Source of the DNA: Zopfochytrium polystomum
Taxonomy: Eukaryota; Chytridiomycota; Chytridiomycetes; Chytridiales; Chytridiaceae
Reading direction: 5' to 3'
Length of the DNA stretch: 26,295 nt
Assembly (NCBI GenBank): GCA_025765615.1
Contig: JAIVFJ010000542.1
Span: 1-26,295 of the forward strand
Made by a program: the position numbers and the translations under genes. Shown here in pieces: positions 1-10,493 of the stretch. The notes below the pieces were generated by a model. It was not told the DNA's origin. It saw only the letters and a list, made by a program, of their open reading frames with translations, and did no database searches. Positions within the stretch are counted from its first letter, which is position 1. Every line of letters starts with the position of its first letter.

Positions 1-534
1 TCAGCCTTGAGGGCAAATTCAATGCGCTACGACCACAAGTGAGTGAGCAAACCTCTGTCTGTCCCTTGTTGAAGTCAACGCCACTAACCAGCTGGTTGTA
101 CCGCACCCTTTCAACTTTCAACAACAGCATCCCCTCTCTTTGCAAGAATCAAGATTTTGTTCCTCATTGACCAGGATCCACAGCAGTCAGTAATCTTGGG
201 GCGGGGTGCAAATGTGATAATCAACAATCATCTTAATTGATTCATGTGCTGTCCTATAAACTCTTGAACACCCAAACGGTCCCATCCAATGAATATCTCA
301 GGCCTGTTCGCTGCATCCCTATTCGCTCCTTTCTTTCACTTTTTCTTGCACTAATCAGGTTCTGGAAACTGACCAGCCAACTCCTTCTAAACTAACACTG
401 AGTACTTCTGGAATCCCTCTGCCTCTATGACCGTCTCCCTTCAAAAGCTCTTTCTCAAACATTTTTTAATTCCGCCAAATCTAACATTCAAATCCTCTTG
501 CAGAGCCCATCACCAATTGTGCTTTCGCAGGAGA
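1..534. other. 5' flank of pseudogene A; no gene recognised
   Basis: I recognise no conserved gene here. A short reading frame is open on the plus strand from base 2 to about 169 (about 55 codons). It could be the end of an upstream gene, but it has no recognisable motif. TATAAA lies at 255-260, about 275 bases before the gene A start codon, with a C/T-rich stretch after it (about 310-430), so this is a plausible but unproven promoter. The bases just before the start codon end in a pyrimidine-rich stretch and GCAG (527-530). Gene B also has CCAG shortly before its ATG, so both paralogues may have a 5' UTR intron ending just upstream of the start. Confidence 0.4.
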
Positions 535-3500
535 ATGACCAGCCAAACAACTGCATGGATTGTGGCATTTGTTTACAATGGCCTTGGAAGGAAGATCCAC
601 ATTCCAACAAACACAGGTTTTGATGGCTTGCTTCAGCTTGTGGCTGCAAGGTTCCAGATCTCTCCTGCCATTGAGTTGGTGTACGTGGACTCTGCCACCA
701 GCGATGCGATGGTCCTTGACACCAGTGATGATCTGCCCAGTCTGCTTTCTCAGAATTACAAGTGGAAAGTAAGGTTCTTCCTTTTTTTTTTGTCCTTGAT
801 TCTCTCTTTGTTCCAGTGTGAATTGAACCTCACAAAATTCAAGGTGCTTGCTGTGAGCGCCAGTGCCACGGGAAATGTGGCCCCTGCTGCTGCTGGCACA
901 AGCAACCCAAGTGTAGTGGCTCCTCCTGCTGCTCCTGCTGCCCATGCTGCCCATGCTTCCCCTGCTGCTCCCGCTGCTCCTGCTGTAGCTTCTGGTGGCA
1001 ACTCAACTGTGGCAGCTACTGTTGATGACAGCTACGATAAGAGTCTTCCACTGAAGAAAGGTGAGGAGCCTCATTCAATTCGTTGCCTCAATGGCTCATG
1101 GCCAATTCTTTGGTGTGTTTTCTTGACTCTCCCAGATAAATGGATCGAGCTGATTCCAGATGACTGGGAATGCAAAAGCAATGTTCAAAAACACCCCTTT
1201 TTCATCAGGTTTGCTCCTCATTATGCTTTTCCCTGTGGCTTGCTCTCAAATCCTTGTCAGCTACCGGCAAGCTTCTGAGGCAGGTTTTGCAAGGAACCTG
1301 TTTGACAGAATGAAGATCACCCTGTTGGAAGCTTACACTGGATCTGTCCTCACTAAGGAGTCCAGGATGGGTGGAAGACATGCTTTTTTGGATGCAGAGT
1401 GCCTTGCCTATGCCCAGGATTGGGGAATCAGCTTCCTGTCTGGACTGTTTCACTCCTCAGTCATCATTCTCCTGTGTTCTGATGCAAGCATGATGAGAAT
1501 GCAAAAGGCTGACAAAGAGCCTGACAACTGCTTGTTGGAAGTGAGTTTGTCGTCCCCATCAGTATTCCGCTCTGACAAATACGATTAGTGGGAGCTGGCA
1601 CTTCAGATGAAGAAAGAAAGAGGCCATGACATCCCTTCCTGTTCTTCTTTCATGCCGAGATGAGGCGACCTTGGCAAATGGCAAAAAGGCAAAGGTCATG
1701 GTGGACTTCAGCACCTTTGATCGCAAGAAGTTTCCTGACCACCCCCATGCCCACCTTTAAGTCCTGGCCTCCAATCTGTGTCTCAAACAATCAAGATGAT
1801 TTTAGACTGAATGGGCCAAAGGCAAATCCTGAGAATGATGTAATGAAGTGCGTGCCAACACTTTTTTTTTTTAAAATAACCTCTTTTATTTCTTACACAT
1901 GCCCTTCTTTTAAACCTTCACAGGATTGTGACTGAAGCCAGAGAAGTGTACAGTCGCCGTAAGGCTGAATTGAAAACTCCAAGTCCAAGCCAAGATATTT
2001 CACTTTCCAGATCTAGTTTGGCTGAATTGGAGAACTGGTTGTCCCCCCTGTCTGAATTCATGGATCTTGAGAGAGAGGCTCTCCTGAAGAATGTGCTTTC
2101 TGGATCGAGGCATTGGCTGCTCAAGAGAGTGTTCAAGTTTCTTTCTCCAGATGATACTTCAACGGCTAGCACCAACAGGGTGATGTGGTTGAAAGGCGTG
2201 GCTGGAGTGGGAAAGTCTGTGATGGCTGCCATGGTCTCCAGGGAGCTGCAGGCCCAGGGAATGCTTGGGGGCTTGTTCTTTTGCAAGCATGATGACAAGC
2301 GTCGCAGCAGTGCTCGGAACCTGGTCTTGACTCTTGTGTTTGGTCTTGCAAAGTTCAGTCTTCAGTATGGAGAGATTCTGCTTCAAGTCAAGCAAGACAA
2401 GCCAGATATTCTGTCCAGATCTGTGTTTGAGATGATGAAAGTATTGCTTGTTCAGCCATTGCAGAAGGTTGTTGAAAGCAAGAAGCTGAATGTACCTGTG
2501 GTCCTGGTTGTGGATGCCCTGGATGAGTGTGGAGCCATTGGAAAGAGGAATGAGATTCTTGCAGTCTTTCAGGAACTGAACAGGCTGCTTCCTGATGATG
2601 TGAAGATGCTGGTGACTGGACGCCCTGAAGTTGATATTGTGAAAGCCTTTGAGAAGATTCCATTTGAGGAGATTGAGCCAACTGCAGAGGAGAACACTCA
2701 GGACCAGATTGAGTTCACAAGAAATTTCCTCTGGTCTTCAAATGCTGAGCACTCTGTTGTTGATGAGGGATCTGAGATTCTAGTGTCAATGTCGGCTGGA
2801 ATTTTTGTCTGGCTTGTGACTGCTTGCACTTATTTGCAGAAATTAGAGACTGAAGAAAATCACTCTTGAGCAAATTAAAGACCTTACTGAGGGTGACAAG
2901 ATGGATGGAAGCATTGACTTGATGTATGACAGAATATTCAATGGCATCCTCCAGTCTATCAAAGCAAGTTTTTTGGAAAATCTTCTCCGTGCTGTGTTGT
3001 CCATCATTGTTCTTGCCTATGAACCTCTGACTGCAGCAGCCATTGTCTCTCTGATGAACAAGGAGAAACCTGAAAATGTGATGAGGTGCATCCGGATGCT
3101 TGATCCTATCCTTGTGCTCGATGGTTCCACCAAGAAGATTAGGATTTTCCACAAGTCTGTTAAGGACTACCTGATAACTCCTGAAAGATGCAGGTTGTCT
3201 CTTCAGATTGACTCAAAAAGTAGCCACTCTGAATTTGCAAGGCTGTGCATAGTGCAATGGGCAAGAATCTGAAATTTAATATGTGTGAACTGCCATTCTC
3301 AGAATTCCATTCTGAGATTCCTGATTTTGAAGAGAAAGTGCAGAAAGGAATCCCTGAGCATGTCAGGTACGCAGTGAAGCACTTCTGGGAGCACTGCTTT
3401 GACTCAGGAGTCAATGGGCTACCCAAGCACAGCTCAAATAATGAAAAGAATGTCCAAGAAGCTGGTGATGGTGATGGAAGGTGGCTTGATGCTGAGGAAG

Positions 3501-5625
3501 ACACTCAGGACAGCAGCCTGCTTCAGCCAGGAAGTATGAAACTTCCTCTACAAAAATTTAAAGAGGCCACTGAAGATTTGCAAGGAGATGCAATTGAGAA
3601 GCCTGTGTCAACCACTCCATCGTTTTTATTTGATCTGACTCTTTTGCTGAATTGCAAAAATTTCTTGTGCACCACGGACATCACTACTTGGAAGCATGCA
3701 GCTTGCTAGACTCACTCCATTTGGTGATTCCTGCCATGAGAAAGCTCCAGAATCTTGCCGCTATTCCTGAACAGAAACGACTGTACACCCTGATGGAAGA
3801 CATGAAAAGGGTTTTGCAAAAGTTTCTCATTCCACTCAGGGCATCTGCGTTGCAAGTTTACTTCACTGCTGTTCCATTCTCCCCCAGTGACTCTGAATTT
3901 TTTAAAACATTTGTTCAGAATGTGCCTGGAAGTGTGTCATGCCCCATAGTTGCCAAGGGGCAACCAAAGTCTTGGCCTTCCTGTTTAAATATTCTTGAGG
4001 GACACTCTGATCGTGTCTCCTCTGCAGCATTTAGTCCTGATGGGCAGTTTGTTGTGTCTGGAAGTTGGGACAAGACAGTCAGGATTTGGAATGCATCCAC
4101 TGGCCAGGAGCTGCATAAGATGGAGGGACACACTCGTGATGTCAACTCTGCAGCATTCAGTCCTGATGGGCAGTTTGTTGTGTCTGGAAGTAATGACGAT
4201 ACAGTCAGGATTTGGAATGCTTCCACTGGTCAGGAGCTGCATAAGCTGGAGGGACACACTGATTATGTCACCTCTGCAGCATTTAGTCCTGATGGGCAGT
4301 TTGTTGTGTCTGGAAGTTGGGACAAGACAGTCAGGATTTGGAATGCATCCACTGGCCAGGAGCTGCACAAGCTGGAGGGACACACTGATCTTGTCGTCTC
4401 TGCAGCATTCAGTCCTGATGGGCGGTTTTGTTGTGTCTGGAAGTAATGACAAGACAGTCAGGATCTGGAATGCTTCCACTGGTCAGGAGCTGCATGAGCT
4501 GGAGGGACACACTCTTGAAGTCACCTCTGCAGCATTCAGTCCTGATGGGCAGTTTGTTGTCTCTGGAAGTTGGGACAAGACAGTCAGGATTTGGAATGCT
4601 TCCACTGGCCAGGAGCTGCATAAGATGGAGGGACACACTCGTGATGTCAACTCTGTAGCATTCAGTCCTGATGGGCATTTCGTTTGTGACTGCAAGTAAT
4701 GACAAGACAGTCAGGATTTGGAATGCTTCCACTGGTCAAGAGCTGCATAAGTTGGAGGGACACACTTGGAATGTCACCTCTGCAGCATTCAGTCCTGATG
4801 GGCAATTTATTGTGTCTGGAAGTTGGGACATGACAGTAAGGATTCGGAATGCTTCCACTGGTCAGGAGCTGCATAAGCTGGAAGGGCACACTGATTATGT
4901 CACCTCTGGAGCATTCAGTCCTGATGGGCATTTTGTTGTGTCTGGAAGTTGGGACAAGACAGTCAGGATTTGGAATGCTTCCACTGGCCAGCAGCTGCAC
5001 AAGCTGGAGGGACACACTGATGAGGTCACCTCTGCAGCATTCAGTCCTGATGGGCAGTTTGTTGTCTCTGGAAGTTGGGACATGACAGTCAGGATTTGGA
5101 ATACTTCTACTGGTCAGGAGCTGCATAAGTTGGAGGGACACTATGGTCTTGTCAACTCTGCAGCATTCAGTCCTGATGGGCAGTTTGTTGTGTCTGGAGG
5201 TAGTGACAAGACAGTCAGGATTTGCAATGCTTCCACTGGCCAGGAGCTGCATAGGCTGTATGGTTTTTCATTCACAATGTCTTCTGGATTTAGTACTGAT
5301 GGGCAATATGTTGTTTTGAAGGACAGACATGGCAAAAGGAATTTTCGTCAAACTTAGAACAGCATTGTCGGTGGACAGAAGTGATATCACACTCATAGAT
5401 CCAAGCCTCGCACACAATTTCAGTGCACGTAATTTGTCAGGACAGCGACTGCAGAGTGGTGAAGGGGTTCTTGAATCTGTGATAAGTGATGGTGTTTGGT
5501 TCAAATTCAATGTCACGAAAGTCTGTTTCTGGCTTCCACCTGATTTTCGTGGTAGTTTTCAGCTGCTCTCAAGGCAAAATATGTTTACTTTGGGTCAAGG
5601 CATTTCTTCTGTCATACAATTTTGA
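535..5625 (+). pseudogene. PB1-TIR-NACHT-WD40 receptor, decayed paralogue (gene A)
   Basis: This is a degenerate copy of the intact minus-strand gene at 13857-18550, and the two align from start to stop. The inferred exons are 535-768, 817-1060, 1136-1208, 1261-1540, 1589-1847 and 1924-5625. All five introns (48-76 nt) sit at the same place and phase as in gene B. Exon 1 encodes a PB1-like domain of 78 residues and exon 2 an Ala/Pro-rich linker. Exons 3-5 encode the TIR, starting at FFISYR and including WELAL. Exon 6 encodes a NACHT domain with Walker A (GVAGVGKS, about 2200-2223) and Walker B (VLVVDALDE, about 2500-2526), then ten WD40 repeats plus one degenerate unit and the shared tail ending VIQF. 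Compared with B, reading frame is lost near 1633, 1741-1765, 1800-1815, 2840-2860, 3260-3270, 3636-3650, 4426-4429, 4683-4685 and 5333-5342, each by about one base. B has no such lesion over 4.4 kb, so general sequencing error is an unlikely cause. Any product would stop inside the TIR. Confidence 0.9.
3994..5255 (+). repeat. Ten near-identical 126-bp WD40 repeats in pseudogene A
   Basis: Units of 42 codons begin at 3994, 4120, 4246, 4372, 4499, 4625, 4752, 4878, 5004 and 5130. The spacing is exactly 126 bp except where units 4 and 6 each carry one extra T (4426-4429 and 4683-4685), which shifts the frame. Each unit reads LEGH, then a short variable stretch, [26 protein letters not shown]. 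An eleventh, degenerate unit starts at 5256. Differences cluster at unit positions 6, 7, 9, 25 and 27. The rest is nearly invariant, including at the DNA level. This is the pattern of fungal NLR repeat arrays that are homogenised by recombination while a few propeller-surface residues vary. Confidence 0.95.
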
Positions 5626-6299
5626 TCAGATAATGACTCTGTCTCTTTGATATTCTGTGTTTCTGTATTATTCGCTATTGTCAAAGGCATTGTTGCTGAA
5701 TTTGAAGAAATTAAAAAGATTGATTGCTTTGGTCAGTGAGACATTGCTTCAGCTGCTCTAAACAGTCTACTCTGAGTGAGTGAGTGGATGGAGTGAATGA
5801 AGTGGAGATGTGCGTTTGTGGACGGTCCTTCTCCCCAACTTGGAGAGAAAGAAGAAAAACTCTGTTATGAATAATTGATACATAATGATGATACACACAC
5901 TATAATAGTTACTAGGCAAGCGTGACTGGCACAGGGTAAACACCTCTCCTATATTATCTGCTTGAGCAGAGGAGGAGGAAAACTGTTAACACCAGGTTTC
6001 TGTTTCACTTAATACTCAGAGTATTTGTCAACAGTGCAAGCCAGCGCCCAGTTCTGCATTGGCAGTGGCTCACTCTCCCATGGGCATTGTGAGAACAAAA
6101 CTGACAGTCACAATAGGTTCAGGCCTGTCTTGTGCCTCTTGCTGCTAAGCATTTGGCTACGCCTAACACCCCCCCACACAATGGCCATGTGTATAGCACC
6201 TGTTATGCAAAGCCTGCATAAGTGTCAGAGGCGTTGACCGAAAGGGCATTTGAAAGATCAGAGCAGAGTTGGAGGCCAACTAGTGAGGTCAGTTGCAGG
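5626..6299. other. Intergenic DNA, 3' of pseudogene A
   Basis: No coding region is supported. ATTAAA occurs near 5710 and might serve as a polyadenylation signal for gene A. The stretch also has a short GAGTGAGTGAGTGGA-like tandem tract near 5773-5790 and a C7 run near 6171-6177. The 3' end of the neighbouring minus-strand retrotransposon probably lies at the right edge of this stretch or just inside it. I see no clear poly(T) on the plus strand to mark that end. Confidence 0.4.
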
Positions 6300-6383
6300 T
6301 GCTGAGACGTCGAGAGTGGTTTGTGAGAATGTCTGTGATCTGGTTGCTGGTTGGTATGTAGCATAGAGTGATCCCTCCAGTGG

Positions 6384-7429
6384 CTACAAGGAGAGCAGCA
6401 ATTTCAGCAGTGGTGGAAGAGGCAGAGAGTGGAGGGATTGTAAAAGAGGACCATCAGGAGGGCTGTGGTAAAAGACGGGAGAGCCAAAGCTGGGAAGAGC
6501 GAAAATAAAGGTCTTAATGAAATGGTACACTTCACAGAGTTTGTCAGGGAGAGGTCTGTCTTTGTAGGAGGAACTGGTGAGGCAGAGGTCAAAAAGTTGT
6601 TCAAAAAAGAAGACAGAGTGTGAACGGAGAGTGGGAAGCACTTTGAGAAATATGCCAAGGAATTAATGAGTTGATGGAGTGAGCGTGAACAGAAAATAGG
6701 GGTTGACCAGAGTATTGGAAGGATGTTTGTTGGTTAAAAAGGAGGGGAATGAGAGACTTGGTGAAGTGTTTTTTTGGCTGGGACAAGGGGTAAGGGATGT
6801 GAGAAAACTGGAGCTCCAGAGGTGAGGTCAAGTTGGAGGCGGTGCATCATTATACGGCTTATGTGGCCATTGAGAGAGGGGGAGTTCAAGTGAGAGTTGA
6901 GGTCAATAATCATGTCAGAGCAGTATTCATTGTAAAAGTCAGGGAGATTATGGGTCATGGGGTGATGGAGGGGAGCATTGGGAAAGGAGGTGCAGAAGCC
7001 AACCAGGTGTTTGAAAGTTTTGTGACACAGTGTGGTGAGGTTGTTGAGGAAAGTATGGGGGAGAATGGCAGTTAGCGGACACGTGGGAGGAGCACGTTAC
7101 GGATGAGGTAAGAAGTAACTTCGTCACCCATCATTTTGTGTTTGATAATGTCGAGGAAATTGGTGGTGGTGGAAAGGATTTGCTGCTGTGCTGCTGAGCT
7201 CATACCGTCTGCTGTGCAGTAGTTGCCTAGGTGTCGAAAGGTGGTGTTTGGGGGGTGGATGGGAAGGACTGTGGTGCCCCAGTTGATGGTGGTTGGTGCC
7301 GATTGCGGGGTGTTGATGGCAGAGATGAAGATTTTCTTGGTGTTAGCCTTGATGTCGTTGTGTGACTTTTACTCAAAGAGGAGGTCAGCCTGGAGCTGAA
7401 GATCCTCCAAGGTGCTGGAGGGGCGCCCG
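6384..7429 (-). pseudogene. LINE ORF2, reverse-transcriptase thumb and C-terminal part
   Basis: On the minus strand, just after the interrupting segment, the sequence reads STLEDLQLQADLLFE. This is the usual continuation after the YADD-type motif C, but the catalytic motif C itself is absent. It continues through FRHLGN, typical of the end of the palm, and VTSYLIRNVLLPRV, typical of the LINE thumb, ending near 7075. The frame then breaks several times. From about 6960 to 6384 there are only short Ser/Pro-rich frames with no motif I can name. The expected C-terminal zinc knuckle of many ORF2 proteins is not visible. Confidence 0.75.
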
Positions 7430-8043
7430 CAAGACGTAGGACACCCTCTGCCGGCCAATCGCATCCGCTGCAACCGTCTTATCTCCTCCATGCCACTCCA
7501 GGTCAGCGAACTCGGGGCTCCTCCGCGACAGACTGTACGGCTTCCACCAGTCCTTTTGCCGTGTGCGCGGAACGTGCAGCCAGCGTGGTAGGTGTCGAAC
7601 AGGCGGGTGTTGGTGCTGTCAACAAGGGCAAAGCCAGAGTAACAGAAACAGGGGGTGGGTGGTTGAAGAATTGGATGGGGAAGTTATGAGGGGGTGGGAA
7701 CTGAGGAAACAAAACCAGTGGTACAACGATCAAGAATGCAAAGAACAGGGTCCCCAAAACAGTTACTTTTTGCTCTACCCACCCTACCCCCCCCGCAAGT
7801 CGCGCTCGCTCGTTTTGCCAGGCTGTCTGTCTCCTCTCTTTCCCTCACTCCCTCCCTCCCCTCTTCACACCTGGCGTCCTGCCTGCCCTGGACCGCCTGC
7901 CCAACCGCCATCCTTTCGCCCCATGGCTCCCCGCTCTCCGCTCTCCGACCGCTATCCTTACATTGGGCACCAAAGACAAAAAATTAGCCCCCCCTCACTA
8001 ATTGCAATTAGAAAATCAGTTTAGCCGCAAAGCCTTGTTTTCT
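7430..8043. other. Unidentified segment interrupting the LINE reverse transcriptase
   Basis: About 600 bp that does not continue the reverse transcriptase in any frame sits between motif B (minus strand, ending near 8044) and the sequence that normally follows motif C (resuming near 7429). The segment differs in texture from its host. It has a C-rich middle (about 7785-7925), a GC- and CpG-richer left part and a perfect 14-bp palindrome, CTAATTGCAATTAG (7998-8011). Motif C is missing, so the event was an insertion with deletion or a replacement rather than a clean insertion. I find no terminal repeats, target duplication or conserved protein. Confidence 0.5.
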
Positions 8044-9111
8044 TTAGGTCCCAAAAGATACACCGATCAAGGGGTCCTCAAGGGAGCCTTGCTGTATCAT
8101 AGTGCCAATGGGGAGGGTAGGCAATGGGCCAAAAGCTGTGATGAAAATGAAGTTGGGAATTGACACACGTGTGAACATAAGAAGCGGGGAGGTGAATACA
8201 TTCCCAGGAGGCAATGAGGCCAGCAACAGGGGCACTGTCAAAAGCTTTCTCAATGTCGTTAAGAAGAAGGTATAAGGGCTGTTTGGTGGAATGGGCAAGG
8301 TCAAGGGCGTACAAGGTGGAGAGGCGGGTCAGGAGAAGAGGAGAGCCAGGGAGGGCAGAGAAGTTGCAACCAAGGAGTACATTGTGAGAAGAGAGGATGG
8401 AAGAGATGCAAGAAAGACGGATGGACTGAACTACTTTGGCAGGCAAGTTCACAGAGGCTGATTGGACGGAGGTTAGTGATGTCACCGCCCCACGCAGCTT
8501 TCTTGGGTATGGGGAAGATGGAGGAAGATGCCCAAGAGTCTGGGATGTCAAGGAAGAGAAAAGAGCGAATGATGAGGGAGGAGAAGAATGCAAGAGCATC
8601 AGGACCAGCTGCGAGGAGAAGCTCTCTGGAGATTTGGGAGGGGCCTGGGGCGTTGTTTGAGGCAAGAGATGTGAGAGCGTTTTTGACGTCGTTGGCAGAA
8701 GGGGGCAGCATAACCTTGGAGAAAAGATCTGGGGGGATGTGGGGATGGGGTTGCATCTCAGAGTGAAATGGAGAGGATGGTGGAAGGGAGTGAGAGTACG
8801 AGGGCGAAACCAGTGTTCAACCTGTTGTTGGCAGATACTAGGGACAAGGTCAGGATCGTGGGTGATTGAGGGACCTTTGGCAGTAGTATAGCAAATGTGG
8901 TCGATGCTAGAGTTGCTGTGTGCGGTTTGAGGATGTTGTTGAGGACAGTCTTTATCTTGCCAGAAGAGAAAAGGTCGTGTCTATGTGTGAGAGCTGTGGC
9001 AATGTCCTCCATTTTGTGCTTTTCTGCTGCCTGGCATTGGGCACGGTAGATGGCCTGGCGATGGCGGTTGAGGGCGGGGAGTAAAAACATCACGATAGTC
9101 AGTTGTGTCAA
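8044..9111 (-). pseudogene. LINE ORF2, reverse-transcriptase fingers and palm (motifs to B)
   Basis: The minus-strand reading moves through three frames. From 9111 it runs through the endonuclease-RT linker. From 8756 it carries NNAPGPSQI, IFPIPK and LRPISL, the early reverse-transcriptase motifs. After a frameshift near 8445 it continues with HNVLLG and LPG, then DIEKAFDS, which is motif A with its first catalytic aspartate. After another shift near 8250 it carries FITAFGP and IQQGSLEDPL (motif B). Motif C with the YADD-type aspartates is missing because the sequence is interrupted at about 8043. Motif order and spacing fit LINE reverse transcriptases. The enzyme cannot be functional. Confidence 0.85.
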
Positions 9112-9532
9112 AGAAGCGGGCTTTGTACTGAGAGTGGATGTGGGACAAGAAGGAGTAAGACTGATCTGCGCCCCACTCAGATGGGGTTTAAAGGAATGGA
9201 AGGGAAGATGTTAGCCAGATCATGCGCAGGGTCTTTGGCAAGTGCTCACAGTTTCTCTACTTTCCAACGTGCAACAAGGAATGGTTTGGCACGGCAATCT
9301 ATCTTTGGCGCTACTGAGGAGGTTCCCTTGTGAGGAAGGAACTTTTTGCCAAGCCGAAGCAGCAACTCGTGAAATGATGTGGAAAGTGTGTCAAGGTGGC
9401 TGACGAGGAGTGATGACGTTCTGGGGAGGGGTATTGAAAGGGTAGGGATGGAGAATGGAGGAACTCAAGCTCGGAGGGGAGAAGAATGCTGTCCAAGGCT
9501 GCAAGGGCTGCTGAGAGGGGGGCAAGCTCAAC

Positions 9533-10412
9533 TTAGACGGCTGATGTGTAATTGTCAGGTTGCTCTTCTGAAGCTTCCATGGGTTTGATGACCTGCCAGC
9601 GCAAAGGGGAGAAGGGAAAAGTGTGGAAGGGGGAGGAAGCAAGAATTACGTTGAAGGGGAGGTGGTCTGAAGTGTCAGTGAGATGGGGCTCTTCAAGTGG
9701 AGAAGAAATGTTAGCTTCAGTGACGTAGTCAAGAGCAGGTGGTGAGAGCCAAATGCTGTCCAAATGAGAGGAGTAGGAGCCAGCAGTGTGTGTGTAAGAG
9801 GGTAAGTCTGGGTGCAGGTGTCGAAAGGAATCAACAAAGCCTTTCAGGGAGAGGGTGGGGAGGAACCCGTGGCAGGAAGGAAGTGTCGGGGCTCTGGTGG
9901 AGTGGTCAAGGGGGTCAGTGATGGCATTCCAGTCACCAAACCAGTAGGCTTGGTGGGGTGAGGTGGAGTCAGATGAGGCAAGAGAGTTGCACCATTTTTG
10001 CAAGTCAGGGAGTTCCACAGATTGGGGGTCAGCAGGCCAGTAAATATTCGCAGGAGGATGGAGCGTCGAGCAAAAGATAAGGTGAGGGCAATGGCACAAG
10101 TTCCAAAGTGACGTCAGTGATGTGTGGTGCCAGGGAAGATGAAATGATGAAACCAACGCCAGCGTGATGGGAGGGGGTGGAGGATATGAAGAAACCTTTG
10201 TAATTCCTAGTGATGTGACAAATGGAGTGGGTGGCCTCTGTGTCAGAGCAGCCAGTTTCTTGAATGGCAAGGATGGTGGTTTTCGTGTGATTGTGTCAGT
10301 GGAAGATAGATGCAGCCTTGGTGGGGAAGGCACGACAGATGTTCCAAGTCGCAAAGCGAGGGAGGGGTGGTGGTGTTGGGGGTGGTGTGCTAGACAGAGG
10401 GCTAGTTGACAT
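9533..10412 (-). pseudogene. LINE ORF2 start and APE-type endonuclease domain
   Basis: The likely ORF2 start is the ATG at 10412 on the minus strand, followed by a Pro-rich leader and FATWNI, the first endonuclease motif. A stop follows about 34 codons in, and AIQET (second motif) is read after it. In the next frame, open from 10354 to 9533, the later motifs follow in order: WFGDWNAI, which matches the GDFN motif; PSYTH; HLDSIWLS, which matches the DxI motif; and SDHLPF, the catalytic SDH motif. Together these define the exonuclease-endonuclease-phosphatase fold that nicks target DNA for target-primed reverse transcription. Frame changes and the internal stop make this copy inactive. Confidence 0.88.
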
Positions 10413-10449
10413 AGTTGACTAAGGGGTGCAGGAAGTCCTGCTAATAATG

Positions 10450-10493
10450 TCTCTGTTTTGTTTTTTTATTTTTATTTTTTTTTTTTTTTTTTT
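10450..10493 (-). repeat. A-rich spacer between LINE ORF1 and ORF2
   Basis: The minus strand carries a run of 19 A (10493-10475) followed by more A-rich sequence with scattered T and C, ending about 40 bases before the ORF2 ATG at 10412. ORF1 reads into it as poly-lysine. Its position suggests an inter-ORF linker. A relic 3' tail of a second insertion, or slippage expansion, would look the same. Confidence 0.75.

Noticed and set aside
769..816. Intron 1 of gene A as coding sequence
   Set aside because: The 48-bp stretch is open and a multiple of three, but it starts GTAAGG and ends TTCCAG after a T-rich tract. Gene B has an intron at the same codon.
4662..5252. 196-codon minus-strand frame with repeated units in gene A
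   Set aside because: It is the reverse-strand shadow of the WD40 repeats, and the periodicity comes from the sense repeats.
3994..5255. Regular 126-bp direct repeats resembling a tandem satellite or CRISPR-like array
   Set aside because: The units are codon-periodic and translate as canonical WD40 repeats in frame with NACHT. There are no unique spacers.
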